From NCBI GenBank assembly GCA_947489135.1, contig CANLCU010000002.1:1-56607 (forward strand): DNA of 56,607 nt, read 5' to 3'. Numbering within the stretch: the stretch's first letter is position 1; each line of letters opens with the position of its first letter. The stretch comes from Micrococcales bacterium. Its GTDB lineage: Bacteria; Actinomycetota; Actinomycetes; Actinomycetales; Microbacteriaceae. This document shows positions 31,279-40,589 of the stretch, in pieces. A program made the translations under genes and the position numbers. The notes below the pieces were generated by a model that saw nothing but the letters and a program-made list of their open reading frames with translations, ran no database searches and had not been told where the DNA came from.

Positions 31279-31761
31279 ATGACCGAATTCAACTCTTGCC
31301 CTGCCGACGGGGCACATAAAGAGGTGAATGATTCTATTTCTGGAGTTAGTCGCAGGTCTTTCCTAACCAAGATAGCTATTGCAGCAGGAACAATCGGTCT
31401 AAGCTCTATTGCCTCTTCAGCACTAGCTAGTCAAAAGAAATACAAGATTTGCTCAACCAAAGATATAAAGGTTGGCGGTGCTAGTTCATTTAGAGTGCCA
31501 GGAGCTAAGAACCTGATGGTTCTAATCACTCAACCAAAGCCAGGTGTCTTCAGAGCTTTTGATCAACGCTGCACCCACAACGGTCTCGCTATCAATTCAA
31601 TTAAGGGCAAGAACCTAGCTTGCCAAGCTCAGAGCAAAGGACATGGATCGCAATTTGATATGGAATCTGGTTCACCTAGAACTGGTCCTGCGAGAAAGTC
31701 ACTTCAACGTTATGAGGTTTCCGTTGAGAAGAACTTTATCTTCATAACTCTTAAAGCCTGA
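31279..31761 (+). CDS. secreted (Tat-type signal) Rieske-like protein with altered second ligand motif
   Basis: SRRSFLTKIAIAAG signal; FDQRCTHNG matches C-x-H, but the second box reads CQAQSKGHGSQFD instead of CPxHGSxF. Confidence 0.75.
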   Translation: MTEFNSCPADGAHKEVNDSISGVSRRSFLTKIAIAAGTIGLSSIASSALASQKKYKICSTKDIKVGGASSFRVPGAKNLMVLITQPKPGVFRAFDQRCTHNGLAINSIKGKNLACQAQSKGHGSQFDMESGSPRTGPARKSLQRYEVSVEKNFIFITLKA

Positions 31762-33295
31762 GTGCTCTAGCCAAGCTTGGAAGAAGAGCTGGAGATGCAG
31801 ATAAAGATGTCACTCCATATTCGATAAACAGTTTTGCTGAAACCAGATCACTGGCAGCCTCACCACAAATTCCAATTGGCTTTCCAGCTTTGACACAAGC
31901 TCTAGAAACTCTTTCAATCAGTTTCAAAACTTCCGGTGAACGTACCTCTGAGACAGGCAGAGGTGAATCCATTCGATCATGATTCAAGGTGTATTGAGTT
32001 AGATCATTTGTTCCGATACTTAGAAAATCAACAGCTTCTACTATTCGCTCAAGTACATCTGGTTCACAAACTTCAGGAACCTCGATCATCACGCCAACAG
32101 TTTCAAGACCTAATTGATTGGCCATGCTCACAAACTCAACTGCTTGCTCTGCTGTTGAAACCATAGGAGCCATTACCCAGAGCTTTGCACTTGGATACTT
32201 TTTTGAAGCAAGGCTAAGTGCTGTTAGTTGAGTGATCAGAGCTTCCGGGTTTGAAAGAAGTGCTTGGAATCCTCGGTTGGCATACTTACCCTTCTCAGTG
32301 AGCTTTAGGAAAGGTAGTGGCTTATCTGTGTCCAAATCTAGAACTCGAACAATAACTACCTGATCAGGGAACTGCTCAAGGAGCCTTGAGTATTCCAATA
32401 CTTGGGTATCCAGAGATGGTGCAGTTTTTTCTCCAAGGAAAAGTAGTTCTGTTCTAAATAGGCCTACCCCTTGAGCACCAAAAGCTAGAGCAGCATCTAC
32501 TTCAGAACTAGAGCCTAAGTTTGCATACAACTTCACTGGCAAATTCAGTTCTTCTATGGACAAACCAAGCTCAGGCTTGCTGTCTTGCGCAGCTTTTGAG
32601 TATTGGTCTAATTCCAGTTGATCTGGTCTGACCAGTACCTGCCCACTTGAAGAGTCAACGATTAGTTGCTCTCCAGATTGGATGAACTCAGTACCACTCA
32701 CAGACACAACCGTTGGCAGATTCATACCTCTAGCCAAGATAGAAGTGTGTGAGGTTGGACTACCCAAACTTGAAACAAGTCCGACTATTGAACTCTTATG
32801 AAGTTTCACCATTTCTAGCGGACCAAGATTGTCTGTAACTAGAACGAAAGGATCTGTTGGCCAGATCAAATCTTCTTTACCAGTGAGCTTGTCTATAACT
32901 CGCTCACCTAATTCAGTAATGTCATTTGATCGCTCAGCGAAGTATTCCCCAAGCTGAGCCAGAGCTTCGGCGGCTAATTTAAATGCACCCATGACGGCTC
33001 TTTGTGAATTGGCACCATCAGCTAATCGAACCTTGATGCTCTCCATCAAAGACTGATCTTCTAGTACTAGTTTCAAAGCATCAAGAATGTCCGCTGACTC
33101 ATCGTCGGTTTCTGCTCTAGCCTCTTCAATTTCTTTAGCAACATCAGCTAGTGCTGCTCTAATTGCCAATAACCCTCTAGTTGAGCCTTTGGCTTCACTG
33201 TCCCATGGGACATATCGTTCTGATCTATAGATGAACGCTGGAGCTATGGACACACCTGTGCCAACACCGGCACCAACTAATACGCGTTCACTCAC
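31751..33295 (-). CDS. ptsI: PTS Enzyme I (phosphoenolpyruvate-protein phosphotransferase)
   Basis: GSPTSHTSILARGMNLPTVVSV phospho-His region, GVGLFRTELLFL, DFLSIGTNDLTQYTLNHDR, GICGEAASD. Confidence 0.96.
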   Translation of the reverse strand: MSERVLVGAGVGTGVSIAPAFIYRSERYVPWDSEAKGSTRGLLAIRAALADVAKEIEEARAETDDESADILDALKLVLEDQSLMESIKVRLADGANSQRAVMGAFKLAAEALAQLGEYFAERSNDITELGERVIDKLTGKEDLIWPTDPFVLVTDNLGPLEMVKLHKSSIVGLVSSLGSPTSHTSILARGMNLPTVVSVSGTEFIQSGEQLIVDSSSGQVLVRPDQLELDQYSKAAQDSKPELGLSIEELNLPVKLYANLGSSSEVDAALAFGAQGVGLFRTELLFLGEKTAPSLDTQVLEYSRLLEQFPDQVVIVRVLDLDTDKPLPFLKLTEKGKYANRGFQALLSNPEALITQLTALSLASKKYPSAKLWVMAPMVSTAEQAVEFVSMANQLGLETVGVMIEVPEVCEPDVLERIVEAVDFLSIGTNDLTQYTLNHDRMDSPLPVSEVRSPEVLKLIERVSRACVKAGKPIGICGEAASDLVSAKLFIEYGVTSLSASPALLPSLARALRL

Positions 33296-33328
33296 CTAAC
33301 AAGTCTAAGATGACCTTAAACTTGTCCC

Positions 33329-34156
33329 ATGCCAACTAATCTCTCCGTAGTAACCATCAACGTCAACGGCGTTAGAGCCGCCTTCAAGAAGGGCTTCGCC
33401 GAATGGGTCGTCGAGAACTCCCCTGATGTGATTGCCCTGCAGGAGGTTAGAGCTGAAACTACAGATCTAATCGAGATTTTCAGTGCTATCGAAGCACTAC
33501 AGAATGATGGCACTAAGTGGCATATCCTTCATGACTCAGCATCTGCTAAAGGTAGAGCTGGAGTAGCTGTTATTTCTAAAGTTGCTCCAGTAGCTTCAAG
33601 AACCACCCTTGGGCCTAAGAGCTTTGACAGTGCTGGTAGATGGCTAGAAGTAGATTTCAAGATCAAGAGCAAGACAGTAACTGTTATCAGCACATATGTT
33701 CACTCAGGTGAAGTGGATACCCCTAAGCAGGTTGAGAAATACAAGTTCCTAGATGCCATGACCAAGCGCATGGCAGAACTAAGAAAAGAAGATGGCCTTG
33801 TGGTCGTTGTTGGAGATCTAAACGTTGGACATACTGAGCTAGATATCAAGAACTGGAAAGGCAACCTCAAGAACGCTGGGTTCCTTCCTGAAGAACGTGC
33901 CTACTTTGATACCTGGATGCATAAGCAGGGCTGGATAGATCTAGGTAGAGCTGCTCACCCAGAACAACCAGGTCCATACACCTGGTGGAGCTATAGAGGT
34001 CAGGCTTTTGATACCGATACCGGCTGGAGAATTGACTACCAACTAGCAACGCCCAAGCTAGCCAAGGTTGCATCTGGCTACAAAGTTCATAGAGCAGCTA
34101 ATTACGATACCCGTTTCACAGACCATTCCCCCGTCGTTGTTGAGTACGCTATCTAA
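33329..34156 (+). CDS. xthA: exodeoxyribonuclease III
   Basis: [70 protein letters not shown]. Confidence 0.95.
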   Translation: MPTNLSVVTINVNGVRAAFKKGFAEWVVENSPDVIALQEVRAETTDLIEIFSAIEALQNDGTKWHILHDSASAKGRAGVAVISKVAPVASRTTLGPKSFDSAGRWLEVDFKIKSKTVTVISTYVHSGEVDTPKQVEKYKFLDAMTKRMAELRKEDGLVVVVGDLNVGHTELDIKNWKGNLKNAGFLPEERAYFDTWMHKQGWIDLGRAAHPEQPGPYTWWSYRGQAFDTDTGWRIDYQLATPKLAKVASGYKVHRAANYDTRFTDHSPVVVEYAI

Positions 34157-34157
34157 C

Positions 34158-35165
34158 ATGAGTGGCAAAGCAAATCTTCTAAGCGGCATGCAGCCGAGTG
34201 CATCTTCCCTGCATCTGGGTAACTACCTTGGTGCACTAGTTAACTGGGTCAACATGCAGAGAGACTTCAACGCATTTTATGTAATCGTTGACCTACATGC
34301 CATCACAGTCCCTCAAGATCCAAACGAACTTAGAACCAACACCAGAAGAACTGCTGCTCAATACATCGCAGCAGGTATTAACCCGCAGGACTCTGCGCTA
34401 TTTGTTCAAAGCCATGTTCCAGCTCATGCTGAACTAGCTTGGGTTCTAAACTGCATCACTGGTTTCGGTGAAGCAAGTCGCATGACTCAGTTCAAAGACA
34501 AATCACAAAAAGCTGGAAGCGATTCCGCATCTGTTGGATTGTTTACTTACCCAATTCTTCAAGCTGCGGACATCTTGCTATACCAACCAAAAGCAGTTCC
34601 AGTTGGTGAAGACCAGAGACAGCATCTTGAACTAACTCGCGATCTAGCTGAACGTTTCAACACAAGATATGGTCAAACCTTCACTATTCCTGAAGCACAC
34701 ATCTTGAAAGAAACTGCAAAGATTTATGACCTGCAGAACCCAACAGCGAAGATGTCTAAATCAGCTGGTGACCCTAAGGGCCTTGTGAATCTGATGGACG
34801 ACGATTCAACTATCATGAAAAAGATTAAGAGTGCTGTTACCGACACAGACTCATCAATCAGAGTTGACTGGGAAAACAAACCAGGAGTAACAAACCTTCT
34901 TTCTATTCACTCCTCTATTAGCGGTGAATCTCTAGCTTCACTAGAAGATAGATTCCAAGGTGCTGGCTACGGCGTACTAAAAGGTGAAGTAGCAGATGTT
35001 GTTATCAGTGCTCTAGGCCCAATCAGAGATAGAGCAAACGATCTCATGAGTGACCCTGCAGAACTGGATCGCCTTCTAGCCTCAGGTGCCGAAAAGGCTC
35101 GTGAAGTGGCCGAGACCACTTTGGCCCTCGTTTATGACCGAGTAGGGTTCATTAAGGCCAAATAG
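34158..35165 (+). CDS. trpS: tryptophanyl-tRNA synthetase
   Basis: [64 protein letters not shown] (KMSKS). Confidence 0.98.
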   Translation: MSGKANLLSGMQPSASSLHLGNYLGALVNWVNMQRDFNAFYVIVDLHAITVPQDPNELRTNTRRTAAQYIAAGINPQDSALFVQSHVPAHAELAWVLNCITGFGEASRMTQFKDKSQKAGSDSASVGLFTYPILQAADILLYQPKAVPVGEDQRQHLELTRDLAERFNTRYGQTFTIPEAHILKETAKIYDLQNPTAKMSKSAGDPKGLVNLMDDDSTIMKKIKSAVTDTDSSIRVDWENKPGVTNLLSIHSSISGESLASLEDRFQGAGYGVLKGEVADVVISALGPIRDRANDLMSDPAELDRLLASGAEKAREVAETTLALVYDRVGFIKAK

Positions 35166-35173
35166 TCGCTCCT

Positions 35174-35191
35174 TGGGAACGAAAGTTCCCA
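35174..35191. terminator. Hairpin downstream of trpS
   Basis: TGGGAAC-GAAA-GTTCCCA with GNRA loop, 9 bp after the stop; no clear T-tract. Confidence 0.5.
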
Positions 35192-35326
35192 GTAAACAAG
35201 CGGTATGTAGCCTCATCTAAATCGTTATCTAGGCGTGAGCATCCAGCCTAAATTTCGTATTTTTGTCCACTATATTTCTGTTGAGGCGTTATCTACGCCC
35301 CGCCCATTACTATCAAGGAGAAATTA

Positions 35327-36664
35327 ATGAGCTTTAAAACAAAGCGCGTTCTAGCCGCTACTGCATCTGCAGCAGTTGCAACGCTTTTTCTAGCAGGTTG
35401 TGCGCCAGCAGATAGCGGCACTGCTGCCGGTTGTGAAGCGTACGCAGATTACCAGGGCTTCGAGGGCACTGAGGTTGAGGTATACACAACCATCATCGCT
35501 CCAGAAGCTGATCTATTCGTCGAGTCATTCGCTGAATTCGAAGAATGTACAGGCATCACAGTTAACTGGAACGGTACTCAGGAGTTCGAAGCTCAGATTG
35601 CTGTTCGCGTTGAAGGTGGAACTGCACCTGATCTAGCGATCTTCCCACAGCCAGGTCTACTTGCACGTTTCAAGGACAGCCTTGTTGCAGCACCTGCAAA
35701 GGTAACTGAGTCAGTTGACGCTAACTACTCACCTGACTGGAAGAACTACGGAACTGTAGACGGAACATTCTTCGCTGCGCCACTAGGTGCAAACGTGAAG
35801 TCTTTCGTTTGGTACAACCCGAAGGTATTCGCAGACAACAGCTACACAATCCCAACAACTTGGCAGGAACTGCTAGACCTATCTGACAAGATTGCTGCTG
35901 AAGGAAAGATCCAGCCATGGTGTGCTGGTTTCGGTTCTGGTGAAGCAACTGGTTGGGTTGGAACTGACTGGATGGAAGACATCATGCTTCGTACCGCGTC
36001 AGCAGAAACCTACGACAAGTGGGTTACTCACGGTATTCCTTTCAACGACCCAGCTGTAGCTACAGCTATCGGTGAAGCAGGAAAGATTCTAAAGAACCCT
36101 GACTATGTTGGTGACGTAGCGTCAATCGCGACAACCACATTCCAGGATGGTGGAGCAGGAATCGTTGATGGTACATGTGCAATGCACCGTCAGGCTTCAT
36201 TCATCGGTGGAATCCTAGCCGCTGACCACGGAGCAACAATCGTAGAGCCAACAGACACATCAATGGATAACGGAATCTCAGTGTTCTACTTCCCTGGTAC
36301 ATCTGCAGACAACAAGCCAGCTCTTGGTGGTGGAGAGTTCGTAGCAGCTTTCTCAGACCGTGGCGAAGTTCAGGCTCTTCAGCACTACCTAACAACTCCA
36401 CTATGGAACAACGCGAAGGCAAAGCTTGGTGGCTGGTTCTCAGCTAACAAGGGCCTAGACGAAGCAAACGTTGCTGACCCAGTAAACAAGGTTGCAGTTC
36501 AGATCCTAAAGAACGCTACAACCTTCCGTTTCGATGGTTCTGACGTTATGCCAGCTGCTGTTGGTGCCGGAACATTCTGGAAAGAAATGACCGCTTGGGT
36601 TGCAGAAGACAAGTCCGATGCGGACGTTCTTGACGCAATTGAAGCATCATGGCCTAAGAACTAA
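35327..36664 (+). CDS. sugar (alpha-glucoside-type) ABC transporter substrate-binding lipoprotein
   Basis: Lipobox LFLAGC; DLAIFPQPGLLARF, WYNPKVFADNSYTIPTTWQELLDLSDKI. Confidence 0.92.
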   Translation: MSFKTKRVLAATASAAVATLFLAGCAPADSGTAAGCEAYADYQGFEGTEVEVYTTIIAPEADLFVESFAEFEECTGITVNWNGTQEFEAQIAVRVEGGTAPDLAIFPQPGLLARFKDSLVAAPAKVTESVDANYSPDWKNYGTVDGTFFAAPLGANVKSFVWYNPKVFADNSYTIPTTWQELLDLSDKIAAEGKIQPWCAGFGSGEATGWVGTDWMEDIMLRTASAETYDKWVTHGIPFNDPAVATAIGEAGKILKNPDYVGDVASIATTTFQDGGAGIVDGTCAMHRQASFIGGILAADHGATIVEPTDTSMDNGISVFYFPGTSADNKPALGGGEFVAAFSDRGEVQALQHYLTTPLWNNAKAKLGGWFSANKGLDEANVADPVNKVAVQILKNATTFRFDGSDVMPAAVGAGTFWKEMTAWVAEDKSDADVLDAIEASWPKN

Positions 36665-36748
36665 ATTAGGCTAGAACTACCCTTGTAGTGGGGTGTGGTG
36701 GACACGAAAGTGAAAACCACACCCCATTTCAACAAAGTCAGGAAATAA

Positions 36749-37759
36749 ATGATCAACACCGCGTTCTCCTTAGCACGCAAGACACCTTGGGAAGTGATTT
36801 TCCCTAACCTCATTCTTCTGATTGTGTCTCTAGCAGCTTTCGCTGCTGTCATCTATCTAGTCTTCTTACTCGCATCTCGAGTAAATGTCAGAGTTCAGGA
36901 ATGGCTCAAGTACGCGGTATTCCTAGCTCCAGCTGTTCTCTTCCTTCTAATTGGTTTGGTCTATCCAACTCTTAGAACACTTGTTATGTCTTTCATGAAT
37001 GCCGACAGCACAGAGTTTGTTGGCTTAGACAATTACGTCTGGTCTTTCACAATTCCAGAAATCTTAGTTGTACTTAGAAACACTTTCGTGTGGGTTCTGT
37101 TCGTGCCAACTCTCTCGACCATGCTTGGTCTTGCAATTGCTTACCTAACCGATCGCATGAAGCGACCAGGGGTCGTCAAGTCTCTAATCTTCTTACCGAT
37201 GGCAATCTCGTTTGTTGGTGCTGGTGTTATTTGGAAGTTTGTTTACAACTTCCAACCAAACCTAGATAAGCCAGACATCGGTTTATTCAGTGCTATTTCA
37301 AAAGCTTTTGGGGTCAACCCACCTAACTGGTTACTTGAAGCTCCAGGCAACACCCTTCTACTTATCTTGGTAATGATTTGGATTCAGACTGGTTTCGCCA
37401 TGGTCGTGCTTTCAGCAGCCATGAAGAACGTTCCTGATGAAGTGGTTGAAGCAGCGATGCTTGATGGTGCTGGAAACTGGCAGAGATTCGTTAGAGTCAC
37501 AGTTCCAATGATTAGATCAACCATCATTGTTGTTCTAACCACAACAGCTATTGGAACTCTGAAGGTATTCGACATCGTAAGAACAATGACCGGTGGTAAC
37601 TTCGAGACCAACGTTATTGCTAACGAAATGTATTCACAGAGCTTTAGACAAATGAACTACGGTCAGGGAAGTGCCTTGGCAGTAATCCTTCTAGTGTGTG
37701 TCTTGCCAATCATCGCCTACAACATTAGACAACTAAGACGTGAGAGGGCTGAGAGATAA
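36749..37759 (+). CDS. sugar ABC transporter permease (MalF-like)
   Basis: Multi-TM, EAA motif EVVEAAMLDGAGNWQRFVRVTVPMIRST; next to SBP. Confidence 0.93.
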   Translation: MINTAFSLARKTPWEVIFPNLILLIVSLAAFAAVIYLVFLLASRVNVRVQEWLKYAVFLAPAVLFLLIGLVYPTLRTLVMSFMNADSTEFVGLDNYVWSFTIPEILVVLRNTFVWVLFVPTLSTMLGLAIAYLTDRMKRPGVVKSLIFLPMAISFVGAGVIWKFVYNFQPNLDKPDIGLFSAISKAFGVNPPNWLLEAPGNTLLLILVMIWIQTGFAMVVLSAAMKNVPDEVVEAAMLDGAGNWQRFVRVTVPMIRSTIIVVLTTTAIGTLKVFDIVRTMTGGNFETNVIANEMYSQSFRQMNYGQGSALAVILLVCVLPIIAYNIRQLRRERAER

Positions 37760-38664
37760 TGAGCACTCGGAAAAAAGCTAAAGACATATTCGCATCCCCA
37801 ATAGCGTCTGCAGTTGCGATCATCATCGCAATCCTTTGGACTATCCCTACCTTCGGTCTTTTGGTTTCATCCATTAGACCTGAGAAGGACATTAACAACA
37901 GTGGTTGGTGGACATTCTTTACTAACCCAAGTTTCACTTTGGAAAACTATGCACAAGTTCTTTTCCAGGGTTCAACTACCAACCCACCTCTTGCTCAGTT
38001 CTTCTTCAATAGCTTCGCTCTAACTATTCCAGCGGTGGTATTCCCTATCACTCTGGCTTTGTTTGCCGCCTATGCTCTTGCTTGGTTCAACTTCAAGGGT
38101 AAAGACACTATTTTCTTCATCATCTTTGGGCTCCAGGTTGTCCCCCTCCAGCTAACTCTGATTCCTTTGCTGCAGCTTTTTTCAAAGGGTCTAGTAGTCG
38201 GAGATACCGTAATCATTCCTGATCTTGGAATTACGGGAACCTTCATTCCTATCTGGATCGCTCACACAATCTTTGGTCTGCCATTGGCTATCTTCTTGCT
38301 CCACAACTTCCTGAGCCAGATTCCTAGAGAGCTAATTGAAGCAGCTCGTGTTGATGGAGCAAACTGGTTCACTCTGTTTAGCAAGATCATTCTTCCGCTA
38401 TCAGTTCCAGCTATCGCTTCCTTCTCCATCTTCCAATTCCTCTGGGTCTGGAATGACCTCCTAGTAGGTCTAACCTTCGGTGGTGGTGTGAAGCAGGTAG
38501 CCCCGCTAACAGTGCGTATTGCTGAGATGGTCGGTTCTAGAGGTAGCGGTTGGGAACTTCTGACTGCAGGTGCCTTTGTGTCCATGATTGTGCCTCTAAT
38601 CGTCTTCTTTGCCCTCCAGCGTTACTTCGTTAGAGGCTTGCTAGCAGGCTCTGTAAAGGGCTAA
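37759..38664 (+). CDS. sugar ABC transporter permease (MalG-like)
   Basis: EAA motif ELIEAARVDGANWFTLFSKIILPLSVPAIAS; multi-TM; overlaps previous gene. Confidence 0.94.
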   Translation: MSTRKKAKDIFASPIASAVAIIIAILWTIPTFGLLVSSIRPEKDINNSGWWTFFTNPSFTLENYAQVLFQGSTTNPPLAQFFFNSFALTIPAVVFPITLALFAAYALAWFNFKGKDTIFFIIFGLQVVPLQLTLIPLLQLFSKGLVVGDTVIIPDLGITGTFIPIWIAHTIFGLPLAIFLLHNFLSQIPRELIEAARVDGANWFTLFSKIILPLSVPAIASFSIFQFLWVWNDLLVGLTFGGGVKQVAPLTVRIAEMVGSRGSGWELLTAGAFVSMIVPLIVFFALQRYFVRGLLAGSVKG

Positions 38665-38739
38665 TTAGCTCTATTTAGCCCAAGGCGTATTAGGTCGCAT
38701 TTGTTGCCCTAATCTGCCATGATTTACAGGTAATAACAG

Positions 38740-38891
38740 TTCTTCGGGGTCAGTGTAAATCTGAACCGGCGGTTATAGTCCGCGACCCGACAAGCTGCCT
38801 TAGATGGCGACAAATACTTAGGTAAATGGTTTGGCGGTTGATCTGGTGAAACTCCAGAACCGACGGTTAAAGTCCGGATGGTAGAAGAACA
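38740..38891 (+). promoter_or_regulatory. FMN (RFN element) riboswitch
   Basis: TTCTTCGGGGTCAGTGTAAATCTGAACCGGCGGTTATAGTCCGCGACCCG...GGTTGATCTGGTGAAACTCCAGAACCGACGGTTAAAGTCCGGATGGTAGAAGAACA matches the RFN consensus; upstream of ribD. Confidence 0.98.
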
Positions 38892-38940
38892 GAAGGTTTG
38901 GCCTATCTTGGCCTGACCTTTGGTCGTCTACCGACCCTAC

Positions 38941-38967
38941 CCCGAGGACCTTTAAGAAAGGCTCGGG
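38941..38967 (+). promoter_or_regulatory. SD-sequestering hairpin, predicted FMN riboswitch expression platform
   Basis: CCCGAG-ga-CCTTT-aag-AAAGG-CTCGGG ends directly at the ribD ATG (38968); the 3' arm carries the AAAGG Shine-Dalgarno. Confidence 0.7.
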
Positions 38968-39993
38968 ATGACCGACACTAGGCAGTTTGAACCGATGATG
39001 CATCGGGCACTTGAACTTGCCCTACTCGGACCTGCCTATGGTGCTAACCCTCAAGTAGGGGCAATCATCCTTGATAAAGATTTGAACATCATTGCAGAAG
39101 GCTGGCACAAAGGTGCCGGTACTGCCCACGCTGAAGTAGATGCTCTGAGTAAGTTACCTAATGGAGTTCCAGAAGGAGCAACAGCTGTAGTCACACTAGA
39201 GCCATGCAATCACACCGGTAGAACTGGTCCTTGTGCAGTGGCTCTAATTGAATCTGGTATTTCAAGAGTTGTTTATGCATCTAAAGATCCAGGTAATGAA
39301 TCTGCAAATGGTTCCAAGACACTTCTCGATGCTGGAGTAGAAGTTATCCAAGGAGTTCTTGAAGAAGAAGCAGACAAGCAATCAGTTGTTTGGCTAACAG
39401 CTATGAAGAAGCAGCGTCCATACATCACCTTGAAGTGGGCTCAAACTCTTGATGGAAGAACTGCAGCTAGTGATAAAACCAGTAAGTGGATTTCAGGAAC
39501 TGAATCTAGAGAAGATGTTCATCTAAGAAGATCACAACTAGATGCAATCTTGGTTGGCACTGGAACAGTAAAGTATGACAACCCTGATCTAACCGCCAGA
39601 AAACCTGATGGCACAAGATACGAGCACCAGCCTCTTCGTGTTGTTGTTGGTAACACTGAACTAGCTCAAGACCTTCGAGTATTTAACGAAGATGCTCCAA
39701 CAGTTCACCTAAAAACTCATGATGTAAAAGATGTTCTTGCTCATCTATGGGATAGAGGCATGCGTCATGTTCTTGTTGAAGGTGGAGCTCAATTAGCCAG
39801 TGAGTTTATTTCGCTAGGTCTATTCGATGAGATTTTGATTTATCAAGCACCACTACTAATTGGTGGAACAAATGTTGCTGTAACGGAGATTGGTATCTCA
39901 ACCATGAAAGATGCTTTGGCTTTGGAGTTTGTTGAGATAAAGAAGCTTGGACCTGATGTCTTTATTAGAGCCATCCCGAAAGAAGGAAGCTAA
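38968..39993 (+). CDS. ribD: bifunctional riboflavin deaminase/reductase
   Basis: MHRALELALLGPAYGANPQVGAIILD, GTAHAEVDAL, TLEPCNHTGRTGPCAVAL, KWAQTLDGRTAASDKTSKWISG. Confidence 0.97.
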   Translation: MTDTRQFEPMMHRALELALLGPAYGANPQVGAIILDKDLNIIAEGWHKGAGTAHAEVDALSKLPNGVPEGATAVVTLEPCNHTGRTGPCAVALIESGISRVVYASKDPGNESANGSKTLLDAGVEVIQGVLEEEADKQSVVWLTAMKKQRPYITLKWAQTLDGRTAASDKTSKWISGTESREDVHLRRSQLDAILVGTGTVKYDNPDLTARKPDGTRYEHQPLRVVVGNTELAQDLRVFNEDAPTVHLKTHDVKDVLAHLWDRGMRHVLVEGGAQLASEFISLGLFDEILIYQAPLLIGGTNVAVTEIGISTMKDALALEFVEIKKLGPDVFIRAIPKEGS

Positions 39994-40589
39994 TGTTTAC
40001 CGGAATCATTGAAGAACTTGGTGAAGTAGTAGCCATTGAGCAGCAGCCTGATGCAATCAGGCTGACTGTCAAAGGCCCTCTTGTTACAAGCGATATCAAG
40101 CGTGGAGACTCTATTGCCTGCAGTGGCACATGCCTTACTGCTGTTGAGATTGAGAATGGCACCTTCAGTGCTGATGTGATGCATGAGACTCTAAGGCTTA
40201 CCAGCTTGGCTGATGTGAAGGTTGGCGATCCAATCAACCTAGAGCGAGCGATGACTATGCAGACCCGCTTCGGTGGCCACCATGTTCAAGGACATGTTGA
40301 TGGTGTTGGAGAGTTCCTATCTAGAGAACCAAGCGAGAACTGGGACTGGGTACGTATCTCTGTCCCGAAAGAACTGATGAAGTATGTAGTTCTAAAGGGG
40401 TCAATCACCCTTGATGGAATCTCACTAACAGTCAATGAACTAGGTGAAGACTTTGTAGGTCTGAGCCTTATTCCAGAAACCCTAAAACTTACCACCTTGG
40501 GCTATAAGAAGCCTGGTGACAAGATCAACGTTGAAGTTGATGTAATGGCAAAGCACATAGAACGATTACTAGAGATGAGAAACAACTAA
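39993..40589 (+). CDS. ribE: riboflavin synthase alpha subunit
   Basis: MFTGIIEELGEV, GDSIACSGTCLTAVEI, GGHHVQGHVDGVGEF. Confidence 0.97.
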   Translation: MFTGIIEELGEVVAIEQQPDAIRLTVKGPLVTSDIKRGDSIACSGTCLTAVEIENGTFSADVMHETLRLTSLADVKVGDPINLERAMTMQTRFGGHHVQGHVDGVGEFLSREPSENWDWVRISVPKELMKYVVLKGSITLDGISLTVNELGEDFVGLSLIPETLKLTTLGYKKPGDKINVEVDVMAKHIERLLEMRNN

